A program made the position numbers and the translations under genes. Below the pieces are notes generated by a model that saw only the letters and a list, made by a program, of their open reading frames with translations, had not been told where the DNA came from and made no database searches. Positions 23,467 through 33,759 of a DNA stretch of 64,000 nt are shown in pieces. Numbering within the stretch: position 1 is the stretch's first letter; every line of letters begins with the position of its first letter. This DNA comes from Ricordea florida (Eukaryota; Cnidaria; Anthozoa; Corallimorpharia; Ricordeidae), in contig OX453275.1 in assembly GCA_949710005.1 (NCBI GenBank), positions 14,668,195 to 14,732,194 of the forward strand. The letters run 5' to 3'.

Positions 23467-24432
23467 TCATGGCACCACCTGCAGCTCCTCGCGGACGAAG
23501 CCTCGTTCGGGCCCGCTCCTGAGATAGTAGACAACAGGCTCGCCGGGCCGAATGACAGCGCGCGCTTGCTCATACACCTCGAGACTCCAAACTGGGTCTG
23601 TTGCGCGCCTTCGCCCACCCTCCTGTTCACCAGGCTTGTATAAATATCGTACGTCGGCATCAGAGGAAAGTCTCTCCTCCTTCATACCAACCGCTCTCCC
23701 AGGAACAACAGAGGAGGGCTTTTATGCCACCGATTTGGCCTCGATGGCATCCTGCGGCTTTTTGCCAATGAGGCACGTTGGTTCGTTGTTCAAAGCTGCG
23801 ACAACCGCAGGCAGCCGAACTACCCACTCAACCGATCTTTCCCCTTCGGCAAGAAGCATCTCCTGAGCGTACTGGTACCCGAACAACCGCTCGGCCAGAG
23901 TCCTGTTGAACCTCTCCGCTATCGCTTGGTCTCGGTGGATATCGACGCGTCCGCGCCGGACTTCGGTATTGTGTTTAGCTAGTAGCGGTGTCACAGCACC
24001 CATAAACTCTTTTCCTGGGTCGACCTGAAGTAGCTTGGGCCACGTGAGAGGGCTTCCCTTGTAGATGCGCTCGAACGCCCCCGCGACTTCTCTCGCTTCC
24101 TTTGAAGCCAAAGGCTCAGCCTCCTTGTAGCGCGAGGCAACATCGACCACACTGAGCGCATACTTGTAAAGCTTCCGCCCCCGCCAAGGTCGGTCATGGG
24201 GCAGAAATAGAAGATCGGCCTGATGAACCTCTTTTGGTGTTGAGACATTGAACCTCGGCCTTGGTATGTGTTGTGGGGGCGGCAGGTAGATCTGCCACAT
24301 TGCCTGTTTCTGGAGACACACCTGGACGGCATCTTCAGAGGCGCCAGCCGCGGCCGCCAGCTTCTTTATCGCGGCGAGCCTCTTCCAATATCCCTGGGGG
24401 CTGTAGTAGATGCCAGACAGCTTCTTTTCCAT
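23467..24432 (-). pseudogene. Retroviral-type integrase, element 1 (one internal stop)
   Basis: Same family as the element 2 integrase and in one frame from ATG at 24432 to TGA at the 3' end, interrupted by TAA at 23722-23724 where element 2 has a glutamine codon. The core has HQADLLFLP, LLQVDPGKE and QAIAERFNR, i.e. the three DDE acidic residues. The C-terminal SH3/chromo-like tail ends GFVREELQVVP. It ends about 20 residues earlier than the homologue because TGG has become TGA. It belongs to the minus-strand cluster that includes ATPase and MCP. Confidence 0.85.
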
Positions 24433-24526
24433 TTCTATACCAATACCGCGGCAGCTTTCCCGGTTTCACAACCATCGGCTAGCAGCATATCCAATGGCGA
24501 GCATCCCACCACCTCCATAGGCTAGT

Positions 24527-24835
24527 TCACCAGTTCGTGGGGCGAGGATGGGTTTGGGCGTACAGGTCGAGGGCGCGGTTCGTTGCGCCTGTGTGTTGGT
24601 CAGCGCGATTGCGCAGGCGTTCCTTTTCTGCTTCCCAATCACCCAGCGTCTCGTGGCGTTCTTGAAATGCAGCCCAGTCAGCCTGGTACTTCTCCAAGGC
24701 TTTGTCGTGGCGCTTCCGCTCCGCCGCCATTGCATCGGGGCCCTTCCCAGCTACCGTCCGAGCGAGATACGACCCACCTTCGAAGGCCGTAGCGTTCAGG
24801 ATAGCCCCACCCAGCATCAACGCTATGGTTGCCAT
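24527..24835 (-). CDS. Small GxxGG membrane-tip/coiled-coil protein, element 1
   Basis: 102 residues beginning MATIALMLGGAILNATAF, a short hydrophobic segment, followed by a charged helix rich in K, E, R and W (KRHDKALEKYQADW). Its homologue in element 2 is 137 residues, so this one has lost its C-terminus by a local deletion and stop. ATG overlaps the stop of the preceding gene (TAATG at 24837-24833). Function unknown; one N-terminal membrane anchor and a helical body suggest a minor virion protein. Confidence 0.55.
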   Translation of the reverse strand: MATIALMLGGAILNATAFEGGSYLARTVAGKGPDAMAAERKRHDKALEKYQADWAAFQERHETLGDWEAEKERLRNRADQHTGATNRALDLYAQTHPRPTNW

Positions 24836-25050
24836 TATTCAGCTGGAATGATCTTCTTATCGACTAAGTATTGCTTGGCGGCGACGGCGCCCGTGAGAAC
24901 TGCAACCCACTTTGCGTAGTTTTCAATAGATGCGAAAGGATCCGAGGTCATAGGCGCCTTAAGAACTTTTTTCCCCACCCACACAATACCCGCAGCAATG
25001 CCAGTCAGAGTTGCTGCCTCGACCACAGTGTTTACGAGTTTGTTGTCCAT
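24835..25050 (-). CDS. Small membrane protein, element 1 (intact copy)
   Basis: 71 residues beginning MDNKLVNTVVEAATLTGIAA, with a hydrophobic first half (GIAAGIVWVGKKV) and a second hydrophobic patch (WVAVLTGAVAA), ending KKIIPAE. The element 2 copy has an internal stop, so this is the better-preserved one. Unknown function. Position between two other tiny genes, downstream of ATPase and MCP, suggests a structural or membrane role. Confidence 0.55.
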   Translation of the reverse strand: MDNKLVNTVVEAATLTGIAAGIVWVGKKVLKAPMTSDPFASIENYAKWVAVLTGAVAAKQYLVDKKIIPAE

Positions 25051-25064
25051 CAAGAGTCTATACT

Positions 25065-25292
25065 TTACAAAAATCTATTCCATAATTCCATAAGCAGGAG
25101 GCCCCAGTTCCACGCACTGCCGATGGGGAGACTCGCCGCTAATGTGGTGTCGTCGCGGGCCTGCTCTCGAGCCAGGGCCTCACGAGCTGCTTTGTTCCTA
25201 GCAGCGAGGGCCCGGCTCGCCGAGACCTTCTTAGGATCCTTCTGCTTAGTCACCTCTGCAAGTGGCGGCGCTGTAATACGATCTTCTTCCAT
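25065..25292 (-). CDS. Small basic protein with C-terminal hydrophobic segment, element 1
   Basis: 75 residues from ATG at 25292. The N-terminal half is basic and alanine-rich (KQKDPKKVSASRALAARNKA). The homologue in element 2 ends with a membrane segment and a proline-rich tail; here the membrane part is cut short after SAWNWGLLL. Unrecognised family. It could be a packaged basic protein or membrane-anchored minor component. Confidence 0.5.
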   Translation of the reverse strand: MEEDRITAPPLAEVTKQKDPKKVSASRALAARNKAAREALAREQARDDTTLAASLPIGSAWNWGLLLMELWNRFL

Positions 25293-25549
25293 CACTTTCA
25301 GACAGGGCTTCCCGCAAACAATTACGAGCCTCGTGGACAATTGGTGGAGTGTGCGCTTCGTCTAGAGCGTGGAGAATTAACAGAAACACGACGAGCATGG
25401 CGCTATAATATACACACAACAAAAATTGCTAGCGAGTGCTAGTGAGTAGGTGCTGGCAGGTCCACAGGCGCGCTTGCGTCTTCTCTGTGGCCACCTACAT
25501 GTGCCAGCGCAGGCACTAGCGCCACCAACCGGCCTCCGCGCACCGCGAT

Positions 25550-25939
25550 TCAGCCAGCTCCATAGCTCAACTCACGCCGGATCAGGGCATCCTGCTGGAG
25601 GTCTGTTAACAACGCCTGTTCATCATCCAGCTGCTTCCCTACTGCTCCCAGCACACGTGCCACCACCTTGCACGCGACCTTTAAGAATCCGCTGGAGAGA
25701 CTGTGCTCGACCTGCTTTCCGAGGGTCACCTGGTATCGAAGATGGAGCGAAGCAACCTCCTTTTTCGAGAGCCTGTTGACGTCCCCCAGCGACAGCTCCT
25801 TCCCCAAGTACTCCTTGGTGTTGCCTGCGGCCGCAAGAATAGCCAGTGCCTCCCGTCCCTCGTTATCGTCTACGGCTGGCTCGCGCTCGTTGGTGATCCC
25901 TTCCTCGCGGAAAATTTCATCCAGTACGTCTTCAGCCAT
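25550..25939 (-). CDS. Conserved helical protein, element 1
   Basis: 129 residues from ATG at 25939, preceded by TATATAGAC directly before the start codon. It is acidic at the N-terminus and then helical (KEYLGKELSLGDV, HLRYQVTLGKQVEHSLSSG, DLQQDALIRRELSYGAG). It stops at TGA where element 2 has TGG and continues about 45 residues more, so this copy is probably shortened by a nonsense change. It lies directly downstream of the ATPase. No family recognised; conservation between the copies supports a real gene. Confidence 0.55.
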   Translation of the reverse strand: MAEDVLDEIFREEGITNEREPAVDDNEGREALAILAAAGNTKEYLGKELSLGDVNRLSKKEVASLHLRYQVTLGKQVEHSLSSGFLKVACKVVARVLGAVGKQLDDEQALLTDLQQDALIRRELSYGAG

Positions 25940-25941
25940 GT

Positions 25942-26588
25942 CTATATATTAGCCGAAACAATTCTGCTGGGGGCTGGGATCTCCAACACGATATCGAATG
26001 GGTGACGGAGACGGAAGCAAAGTCTGGCGCACGGATGCTCCTTGAGCGCGGATAGCATTTGTTGACGCTCCGCCTGTCATGTCCCACCCCGTAGTTCTCC
26101 CAAAGCATTTTCCCATCGAGCTCGCTCGGTCTGTAAAACGTGAGCGTCGCTGCCACATTCTCCCTGAAGGCCTTTGCCACGCTCGTGTACTGTTGCGTAA
26201 GGAGCCATACTAAAAAATTCTTATGCCTGCCAGAGAAAGCCAGCTCGTTCAAAGCGCTGCGATGTCTTTTTACGTCTTCACTGGCGGCGCAGTCGTCCAG
26301 AATAAGCAACACCTAGCCAAGACCTTCGAAGACCGCGGTGCACAGCCGAAGGCACTTCTCAATTTCACCACCCGAGTTACCTGGTGCCAGGGCCACGAAG
26401 CCGGGCTCCTTATGGGCAAATCCCCGATATGTCTTGTTGTGAGCGTATATCGGGCAAATCAAACACACGACGTTAAACTTCCCACGAAAAGGGCCGCGGA
26501 GCGCTTCGACGACCAGTCTCGACTTCCCGGACGCCGTTGGGCCTACGATAAGCAGGTGGCCGGGTATCAAATCGGTGAGAAAGTCCAT
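25942..26588 (-). pseudogene. A32/FtsK-type packaging ATPase, element 1 (broken)
   Basis: Walker A GPTASGKS near the N-terminus and Walker B VLLILDD are present, followed by LTQQYTSVAKAFREN. An in-frame TAG at 26315-26313 lies just before Walker B, and a frameshift near 26070 scrambles the last 45 residues. A TATATAG box overlaps the region before ATG (CCTATATAGGATGG on the minus strand). In viruses of this kind the ATPase drives genome packaging into the capsid. Confidence 0.8.
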
Positions 26589-26605
26589 CCTATATAGGGA
26601 ACGGA

Positions 26606-27799
26606 TTAATAGTAGGCTACTTGGCTATCAAGGTCGAATGCTGCGTCGCCTAGGAGGAAGACATGGCAGTTGCCATTACCAGAGCTGCCGGTCTTTCGAT
26701 AGATCCGGAACTGAATGTTCTTTCCCGGACCGAGGGCTGCGTGTCCGTCGCCGTGCACGAGGTGGTCACGCGCCGTGCGGAGATCGATGAAGATCCCCTA
26801 TTTGTTCTTGAAGAACCCCGTCGGCTGAACCACCGGGTTGTGAGCTGGGGGGTGCACCAACCCTTCTGCAGCGGCTCGCGCGGTCTCCCAAATGTCTGCA
26901 GGGAGCATGCCGCTGGGGTACAGCGTGTTGGGGACGCCGTTGAGGTCGAACTCAACCTTTGTCACGCCAGGGTTCGGGAAGGCTTCGCTGTCTCGTGCTC
27001 CCGCGGCGTACGGGTCGACGAACAGGAACAGGACACCCACAAAGCTTTTGAATTGCACGGGGATGTTGTCCATGAGAATTGACGCGGTGGCCTTCGCAAA
27101 CGTCAGCACTTTGTGGTGCGAGATGTGGTTGTAAAGAACCACGCTCGGGGCGTGCTGCGCGTGAGTGGGCGACTCAATCACCTGATACACCATTTTGATG
27201 TTTTTGAGCGCGTAGGTGCCAACCTAGTTCGGATCCGAGCTTGTGATGACATCTTTGGGGGCGGCGAGTGTGTGCTCCAACCGAATCGGTGGAAGACTCG
27301 CCGTATGGAGAGCACCGTGGGTGCGAAGGAGCTCAAGATCGAGTGGGAAGTCCAAGACAATCGCCAGGTCCCCCACCACATCCCCTTTGTCTCCGGCCTC
27401 TGAGCGGATCTTATTGACCTCGGTTGTCTGGATCCCTTGCTCGATGCGTTTAGCACGCTCTGCGGTGGGCAGCCATAGGTCGGCCCGCTCCAAGTCCTCT
27501 AGGGTTTTATCGCCCATCTTGACGACCCGTCGCCGAATCAAGCAGCGCCCCAGGTTGTCGACGAGGCGGTTGTTGGCGTGCTTCGACGCTCCGCCTAGCT
27601 CCACCTCGGCCACAGGGGCAAGAGTGTCTGGGACTAGGACGGTGTCATCTGGAAGCCTGGGAATGTCAACGTAAAGGGTCTCTTTGGGGTTCGCCGAGCT
27701 CGGGTTAAAGGTCAGGCGGTGGGTCACGCGTTTTCTTTTCGTGGCCATGAGAGTGCGTGGCTCCTCCCGTGGGTCAAGCTTCTTGGAGATGTACGCCAT
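26606..27799 (-). pseudogene. Candidate major capsid protein, element 1 (one stop)
   Basis: One frame of 397 codons from ATG 27799 to TAA 26608-26606, with a TAG replacing a tyrosine codon after PTGFFKNK (about 26796). It is homologous over its length to the 409-residue protein of element 2, with two in-frame deletions of 7 and 5 residues (after LERADL and after GDLAI). It starts MAYISKKLDPREEP and includes VLYNHISHHKV, GVLFLFVD and FDLNGVPNTLYPSGM. It is divergently transcribed from the gene at 27829. See the element 2 entry for the capsid argument. Confidence 0.65.
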
Positions 27800-27828
27800 T
27801 TTTAGCTTGAATTATGTATAAACAAAAA

Positions 27829-28641
27829 ATGGATATCAACCCTGATGAGATGATACCTTTGTTACCCCACGGCGACGACCGTGACCCTGATGAGCCTAGT
27901 AACCCATTCCCCACGGTACCCGGTGGCGCTGAAGGCGGAGAGCTCATCGGGCTGCATGACTTAACACCGCGAGGAGCGGGGGCACGTCCGCGCGAGCTTG
28001 GCACAACAGAAACGTCGACGTCGATCAACCCCGTTACTGGCAGGTCAATCGATACAAGATTGCTGGAGAGCGCGCGGGAGGATGTGAGGAGAAAGTTTCT
28101 CCGCGTTAACGGAGTCGAAATCGGTCTAGGCGAGAAGGGGCGTGTTATGATTCGCAGGTGGGAGGTTAAGAACCAGGGGTGGCGACCACTGTACCCCAAG
28201 GATGGTAATGTAACGCGGAACTTCGCTAGCGAATTGAAAGAAGCTCTCGGACCATCCGCGGAACAGATCTTGGAAGAGAATAACGCAAAAACTCAGGAGC
28301 TCGAGCAGCAAAACCGACAGGACGAGGAGACAAGAGACGCTCCCGATACTTCACCGGAAGATAGGCGTGCCGCGGAAGCGCGGATTGCGGCGCGCAATGA
28401 GGAGATTGAGGAGCTCGAGCGGCAAAGTGAAGCCGTTGAGGAGCGAATGTCTCTGCGGGACCGCGTGAAGGCCATTTTCAAGAAGTACGGCTTCACTGTC
28501 CTGGGCGTTATAGCAGCGGCTGGGGCGGTCATCGGGGTGATCTTCGGCGTTTTACAGCAGAGGCTCGCCGGCGTGGCGCGTGGGTTAGGCCGGGGACTGA
28601 AGACCATCGGAAAGTATACGTGGAAGCGAAGCAGCCCCTGA
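27829..28641 (+). pseudogene. Membrane/coiled-coil protein, element 1, C-terminus replaced
   Basis: Starts MDINPDEMIPLLPHGD. An acidic N-terminus is followed by a long charged helix (LEQQNRQDEETRDA, AARNEEIEELERQSEAVEER), MSLRDRVKAIFKKYG and a glycine-rich hydrophobic segment. It matches element 2 up to GLKTIGK. After that it reads YTWKRSSP and stops, which is antisense of the neighbouring convergent gene. A deletion of about 1.1 kb has therefore removed the 3' ends of both genes and joined them at about 28617. Confidence 0.7.
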
Positions 28642-29074
28642 ACTATAGGCGGGAAGGTTTTATTGACCGGGTCGGTAATGGACACTCCACACCCCGCAGT
28701 TGCACACCATGTGGCGAAGTTCAGCTGTTGAGGCCAATATTCGTACGCGGGAGAAGAAAGCCAATGATGATCCTCCTTTCCGAGCGATGTGTGATGGTCG
28801 TTTCCTTCCAGAAGTCTCGGAATCCTGCTTTGAAAGCGATTTGGGGGTCAACAAAGATCTGGAGCTCTCGAAGCAGCGGTGCGATATCAGAGCCCGTTTC
28901 AGAGAACGGAAAGGCAGGCACGGGGTATTTTGCGGTGTGGAGAAGGAAGACATCAGGAAAACCGATCTGAAGTCTGGCTTCTACGGCTTTCTTTGCAGCT
29001 TCTGCGGCCTGTTTTGGAAGCAATTTTATAGCATTCCAAAGAACTATTTTAGCGCTCGCCTTCGATTGATCCAT
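28618..29074 (-). pseudogene. Truncated copy of the ~460-residue protein, element 1
   Basis: From ATG at 29074 (MDQSKASAKIVLWNA) it matches the element 2 protein through ETGSDIAPLLRELQIFVDP and FKAGFRDFWKETTITHRS. It then shifts frame, continues as a match in another frame (PRSCAPC antisense region) and ends at the deletion junction near 28617. Only about a third of the gene is left. The divergent start with the penton-like gene is kept. Confidence 0.7.
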
Positions 29075-29098
29075 TGTATATATACGCGGGTAAATAAA

Positions 29099-29773
29099 AT
29101 GTCTCTCCACATAGCAGCAAGCGAGGGTGTGAATGAACTTCGGCCTCCGTTCGGTGGTGAGCTCTCGAGTGTCGCGGCTCGAGCCGTGACGATCCCCGAA
29201 GTAACGCTCACAGTACTTAAAACGATGGATATATATTGCTTCGTGCTCGACTCATTGCAGCTGTCCCGCATTCGCGAAGGAACCGCCGATTTGGCCACGA
29301 TCAGTAAAGCGCAAGGGACCGTTTTGGTCTCCATTCCGAAAGGCGAGTACAACCTCCACTGTCTCCAGCAGGCTATTATCTCGGGGCATGGAAAGGAAGT
29401 CTCCGCTTGCACTTGTGAACTTCGGATCACCACTACTGGGGTGTATTTCTTCTCGAAAGTACAGGTAATCCTAAACAGAAAGCTAGCCGCCTTGTTGGGG
29501 ATATCCGAAGTCCCGCGCAATATGTTTTACGTTCCTGTACAATGGGGCCAACCCTCTGTTTCAGTCTACTGCGATTTGGTGGAACCCAGGAGGTCGTATG
29601 AGGGGGGCAAGTCCTCCTATCTGCTGGCAAGGGTCGAGCCCCTGAAGCTTCAAGGCCCTTCGGTGTGGCATTTGTGGCCCTTTTATCTCCCCCTTAACCC
29701 TACAAAAAGAAGCCTCTTTCGAGTTTGGTCGGTCCCATCGACCAAGGTAGAGGTTCTGTTGGAGCTAAAATAG
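29099..29773 (+). CDS. Candidate penton-like minor capsid protein, element 1
   Basis: 224 residues with ATG at 29099 after TATATACGCGGGTAAATAAA. It is intact. It begins MSLHIAASEGVNELRPPFGG, has IPKGEYNLHCLQQAI, then VYFFSKVQVILN, VPVQWGQPSVSVYCDLVEP and ends KVEVLLELK. Alternating beta-strand text and the YCDLV signature match the minor capsid (penton-type single jelly-roll) proteins reported in Polinton-like elements. That identification is from memory of the family style, not a search. It is divergent from the ~460-residue gene and followed by a hydrophobic protein gene. Confidence 0.55.
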   Translation: MSLHIAASEGVNELRPPFGGELSSVAARAVTIPEVTLTVLKTMDIYCFVLDSLQLSRIREGTADLATISKAQGTVLVSIPKGEYNLHCLQQAIISGHGKEVSACTCELRITTTGVYFFSKVQVILNRKLAALLGISEVPRNMFYVPVQWGQPSVSVYCDLVEPRRSYEGGKSSYLLARVEPLKLQGPSVWHLWPFYLPLNPTKRSLFRVWSVPSTKVEVLLELK

Positions 29774-29792
29774 ATTGCCGTTTATATAGACC

Positions 29793-30206
29793 ATGGAGTC
29801 CGATTGCTTATACCCAAACGTTCCCACCGCCCCCAGCGACGATGAGGGGCAGTCGTTTCGGCTTAAAAAGATTTGCGACATTCAGACCACCCTTAAGAGC
29901 AGTATCGCCCACTATGAGGGCGTTCGGAAAAAATATACCCGCGCTCGGGAAATTCTAAACGGGGTAGCTTTGGCCTCTGGGAGTCTGAGCGTTATACTCT
30001 CGGCTTCAGGCCTAGCCACCTCTTTGACCGACCTTGGGATTGCCGTCGGGGTTCTGTTAGGTGCCATTGGAGGCCTCTTCGGAATCGTGTCAGCCTCGAT
30101 GGCCGGGGTCGGCAAACGGATCGCTGGAAAGATCTCCAAGCATGAGCAAACCGTCGCAGTTGGTGAGGCGAAGTTGAGTACCATCAATGACCTTGTCTCG
30201 AAATAG
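29793..30206 (+). pseudogene. Two-helix hydrophobic protein, element 1, cut by Academ-like element
   Basis: Starts MESDCLYPNVPTAPSDDEGQ. A helical region (IQTTLKSSIAHYEGVRKKY) is followed by a glycine-rich hydrophobic stretch (GVALASGSLSVILSASGLA, GVLLGAIGGLFGIVSASMAG) typical of membrane-inserting proteins. It matches element 2 until STINDLVSK and then runs into the TIR of the neighbouring transposon, whose first three bases TAG act as the stop codon. About 45% of the protein is missing. Confidence 0.7.
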
Positions 30207-30745
30207 TCTAGTAGCCAAATCCAAAAAGGGCTCTATTTTTGGAGTTGGCTGCACCCCATGGGTGGCAAGCTGTTCTTGGTATCATTTTAAAGCTTAAAGC
30301 CTGCTGATCACGAATCTGCATGTTAACACATCGAAAATATGTCCAAAGGCCTTTGTAACCTGGCCTAAATAACCCATACTCCTTTGCGCCAAAATTTCAC
30401 TGGACTGCAGTTTTGCCATTGTTATCATGTTTTTACGACAAAGCTTTATCAAAATCGACTTTTTTCCATGCTTTTAGCCTTCTAAAACCCTGTTTAACTT
30501 AAAAGACAGCAAAATTCTTCAATTTTACACATTTTATCAAATTTTATGCTAATTAAAATGAAGAAAGAAAAAATGCAAATAATAAGAGGAAAGGTACAAT
30601 CAAATACACTACTTTCTTACTCTAAAATCATATCTGAACAGAAAATGATTAAGTACGCACTGAAGCAGACGAAAAGCCCAATTTAAGACATTTTGGCCAA
30701 AACCGGAGTGAAAAATCACTTCCGGTTTTCTTATTCTTCGATGAT
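30204..30745. repeat. Left TIR of the Academ-like element
   Basis: Inverted copy of 37135-37696 with scattered differences, for example CAAAAAGGGCTCTATTTTTG here against a CCGGTTTT-containing version on the right. It ends with the subterminal hairpin ACCGGAGTGAAAAATCACTTCCGGT. Confidence 0.85.
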
Positions 30746-30833
30746 AACGTATCTTATATGGCAGGATATTTCGAATAAATACTCTTCGAAGGAAGAAGAA
30801 AGTCTCTATAGAAACGTTTGCCTTCTAATCAGT

Positions 30834-33728
30834 TCAGTCTAACGGTTCTTCTTCCCCATCGCTGTCCTCAGCTTCTTCTTCCAACACGTAGTTGTGAGGG
30901 TTCTCACATTTTTCACCGCACTGGCATGATTCTGGGCATGGCAGACCATTCCTCTTGCACAGGCAACGACCAGTTGTGCAGTTTGTAAGGCATCCACACA
31001 TTAAAAGCTCCAGTAAAGCCTCAGGAGCAGGCGGTAACGACATCCAGTCAATCCCAAGATGGCCATCTGAAATGAACCAACCATGGCCCTCAGGTGATCG
31101 AACCTCGGGATTTGCATCCAGTGCACGTCGCCATACAGCAGCTTGGTAGTTCGCGCGTAGTATGTGATTCCTCACCGCATCTTGACATGGCGGAAGACTC
31201 TGTGACTGGCTTTGCTTTGTACAAAACAAAACATAACGACATTCGTTAACACCAGCCAGATCTGGCCTTCCATACATCTTGCAAATAAACTCCTCACATT
31301 CTGAGAAGGGAACTGTTTCCATGTTAAATGAACGTCCAAGTAGCGCCATACCTTCGCATGCCATTGGGTCAATCTCACAAAGTTTCAGAGCAGTCTTCTT
31401 TCCTTTACCCGCAAATGCGCTGGTTGAGTCACATCCAGTTAGGGCGTGTAGACCAGGCAGGGCATCACACAATTGGGGCCCAACAGATTCCGCTATGTCA
31501 GAAACTTCCAGGAAGATGTTCCTCGTTTTCTCCTTTTTCATGATAAGAAGTCGTGCCGGTATCTCACTGCAAAAATGACAGGCCAGGATTGCCACGTCTG
31601 TATCAGGAGACTTAATTATGATGGTGCTCTCGCCATTTTGAGATGCATGTTTTGCATGGAGAAGCAACTTTGTGTCGGCTTCCTCGTGGTTGCTGTTTAG
31701 TTCGTGAATCTCCTCACAAATGACCTTTCCCTCATTGACAGACAAACAGAAGCAATTGCTTTCAACAGCGAAATAGATTTGGTGATTTCCAATTCGCTCT
31801 GCATATTTGTCACTCGACCACTGCTGAAGGAGGAACCTTGTTAGTGTTCTTTTGTTTTCGTCACTGCTTAAGAACTTCTTCCATTGTTTCGGACACTTCT
31901 GACCACCCCCAGTTATTTTAACTTTGACAGTTCCTTGACTAGCTCGCTTAGTTCTCTCAGGATTCTTGATGGAAACACCTGGATATCTGTCAGTAACAAA
32001 ATCGACCCGTCCTGCTAAGGACGTCGGTGGAACAACTGAATGAAAGACAGCATCCGCTAACTCTTCAAATGTTGCTGGAATTTCTTTCATGGCTTGGAGT
32101 ACTGCCATACCATCAACAATTAATGCTGCCGTTGGTGTAACGTCTTCAGCCGGTTCGACTCTCTTCACCAGTGACTCCAGTAGCTTGGCTTTATTGGTTT
32201 TGCATAGGGACCCGTCAGCAGAAGCCAAAGACCATGGAATTGGCCCCAGAGAATACCTAAAGACTTCCCGGAGATCCATATCTCTCGTCTGGGCAACAAC
32301 GAGAAGACGCGCGAATAGATCCCGATCAGCCTTTAGCATGACTTCTCTTCCACCTATCTTGACTGGCGCAAGGTTGACACTATCAAAGGTGGCCAGCTTC
32401 AGTTTGGGTATTGGATCATAGAAGGGAACTTCATTAGTTGTCAACCTCTTCTTGATAAAAGCTGTCATCGCTTCTTCTCCCTTATCATAGGCCACTAACA
32501 GGTCTTCCTCCAATTTCTTTGGGGCCGCCATTCCTGATGCAAGGTGGCAAATTTCATCAGTGTCATTTGGCGAAAACGGATTGCCCCAGTTGCTCAGAGT
32601 TGACTGAACCTTCTTCACATCGCCTTCATCGACTGACATCCTCCTTTTGCCTTTCTCCTTTATTACACCATCAGCATTTGTCACGGACATTCCGGCCATT
32701 TCACGACAAGCTTGGGTGATGGCTGCACGCTCGTGTGAAGTTAGTAACCATCGCTGCACGGCTCCTTTGTTCAGGCTGAAGCCAATGATTCCGCCTTGGG
32801 ATTTTGTGTCTCGATTGATGGTCTGTTCAATGGTGTGGTCGACGGCCACTTGGCTGAATGCATTTCCGGAGCGTTGAACTACAAAGTCGCCAGCTTGGAA
32901 GGCTTCATAGGCAGAGGGGTGTTCTTCCTTCAGGGACATCATGTCACACCAGTAGACTGGTAGGTACCTCGAGTAGTTAGTGCGATCATATGCGAACATC
33001 CAAGGAAGCATGTCGCGAACACAAGCAAGATGTAAGCTCCAATCCCCTTCTCTCGTCGACCGTATGAAGCGCAGAAGAAGACCAACCATTTCAATGTATG
33101 ATCTCCAGTATGCAGTCATCTTGTTGCTTGACTGTTTGCCGAATTCGTCAAACTTCAGTCGGAGCTCGTCGAGTTCAGGCATTTCGTACAACTCTTGGAT
33201 TGTGGAAGATTTTGGGTCTTTTTGCACTTTGGTTGTCGCTGTCACTACGGCCTTTCTAAGCAACTGCACCTCTGGATCATCTTCTGTTGCACCAACGAAT
33301 ATCTGCCAGCTGAGTCGCAACAAGGCCTCCAGTACAACCTAAGATGAACCATATCACAAACTACAATAAATCGAGGAAACTGGCTGGCAATCTAGAGACG
33401 AAGCTTATTACTCCAATTATCAAAAAACATCAATGTTACAGAAAAATAACAACACCTAGAAAGCGATACAACAACAAGGGCTACAATATTATTGAAGAAC
33501 ACTAGAAAGCAATAACTATATATAATTTACTATATATGGTAGCCTTGATGTCTATTTTGGGAACTGCAGATAATTCTAGGTATTTAGAGCGCAGCTGAGA
33601 TGTTACTTTGTCATCGGTAGAGCGTGGTTACTGTATAATAAATTTGATATCAATGTATAAAACACTTGGAAATGGGTGAGGGGAGGGGTAATATGCACTT
33701 CCAACTAATGTTAGATACTTTAAGACAA

Positions 33729-33759
<31 letters not shown>

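Larger units (their letters stand above)
19280..30203. mobile_element. Polinton/Maverick-like element 1, degraded, right end lost
   Basis: GC-rich block with the same gene order as element 2, read in the opposite direction. It holds PolB (+), integrase, three small genes, a ~130-residue protein, ATPase and MCP (all -), then a membrane protein (+), the unknown ~460-residue protein (-, truncated), the penton-like protein (+) and a hydrophobic protein (+). The block before PolB (19320-19474) has AATTAGAGAGTGGC, the subterminal repeat word of element 2. The right part, including the counterparts of the two genes at 49727-50947, is absent because an Academ-like element begins at 30204. No intact TIR pair remains. 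Confidence 0.85.

Noticed and set aside
28700-29098. N-terminal extension of the element 1 penton-like protein
   Set aside because: The upstream part is antisense to the ~460-residue gene; the homologous start is ATG 29099.
19475-30203. Bacterial or phage contamination because of high GC and dense small genes
   Set aside because: Gene set, absence of ribosome binding sites, colinear second copy with TIRs and target duplication in eukaryotic repeats all point to an integrated Polinton-like element.
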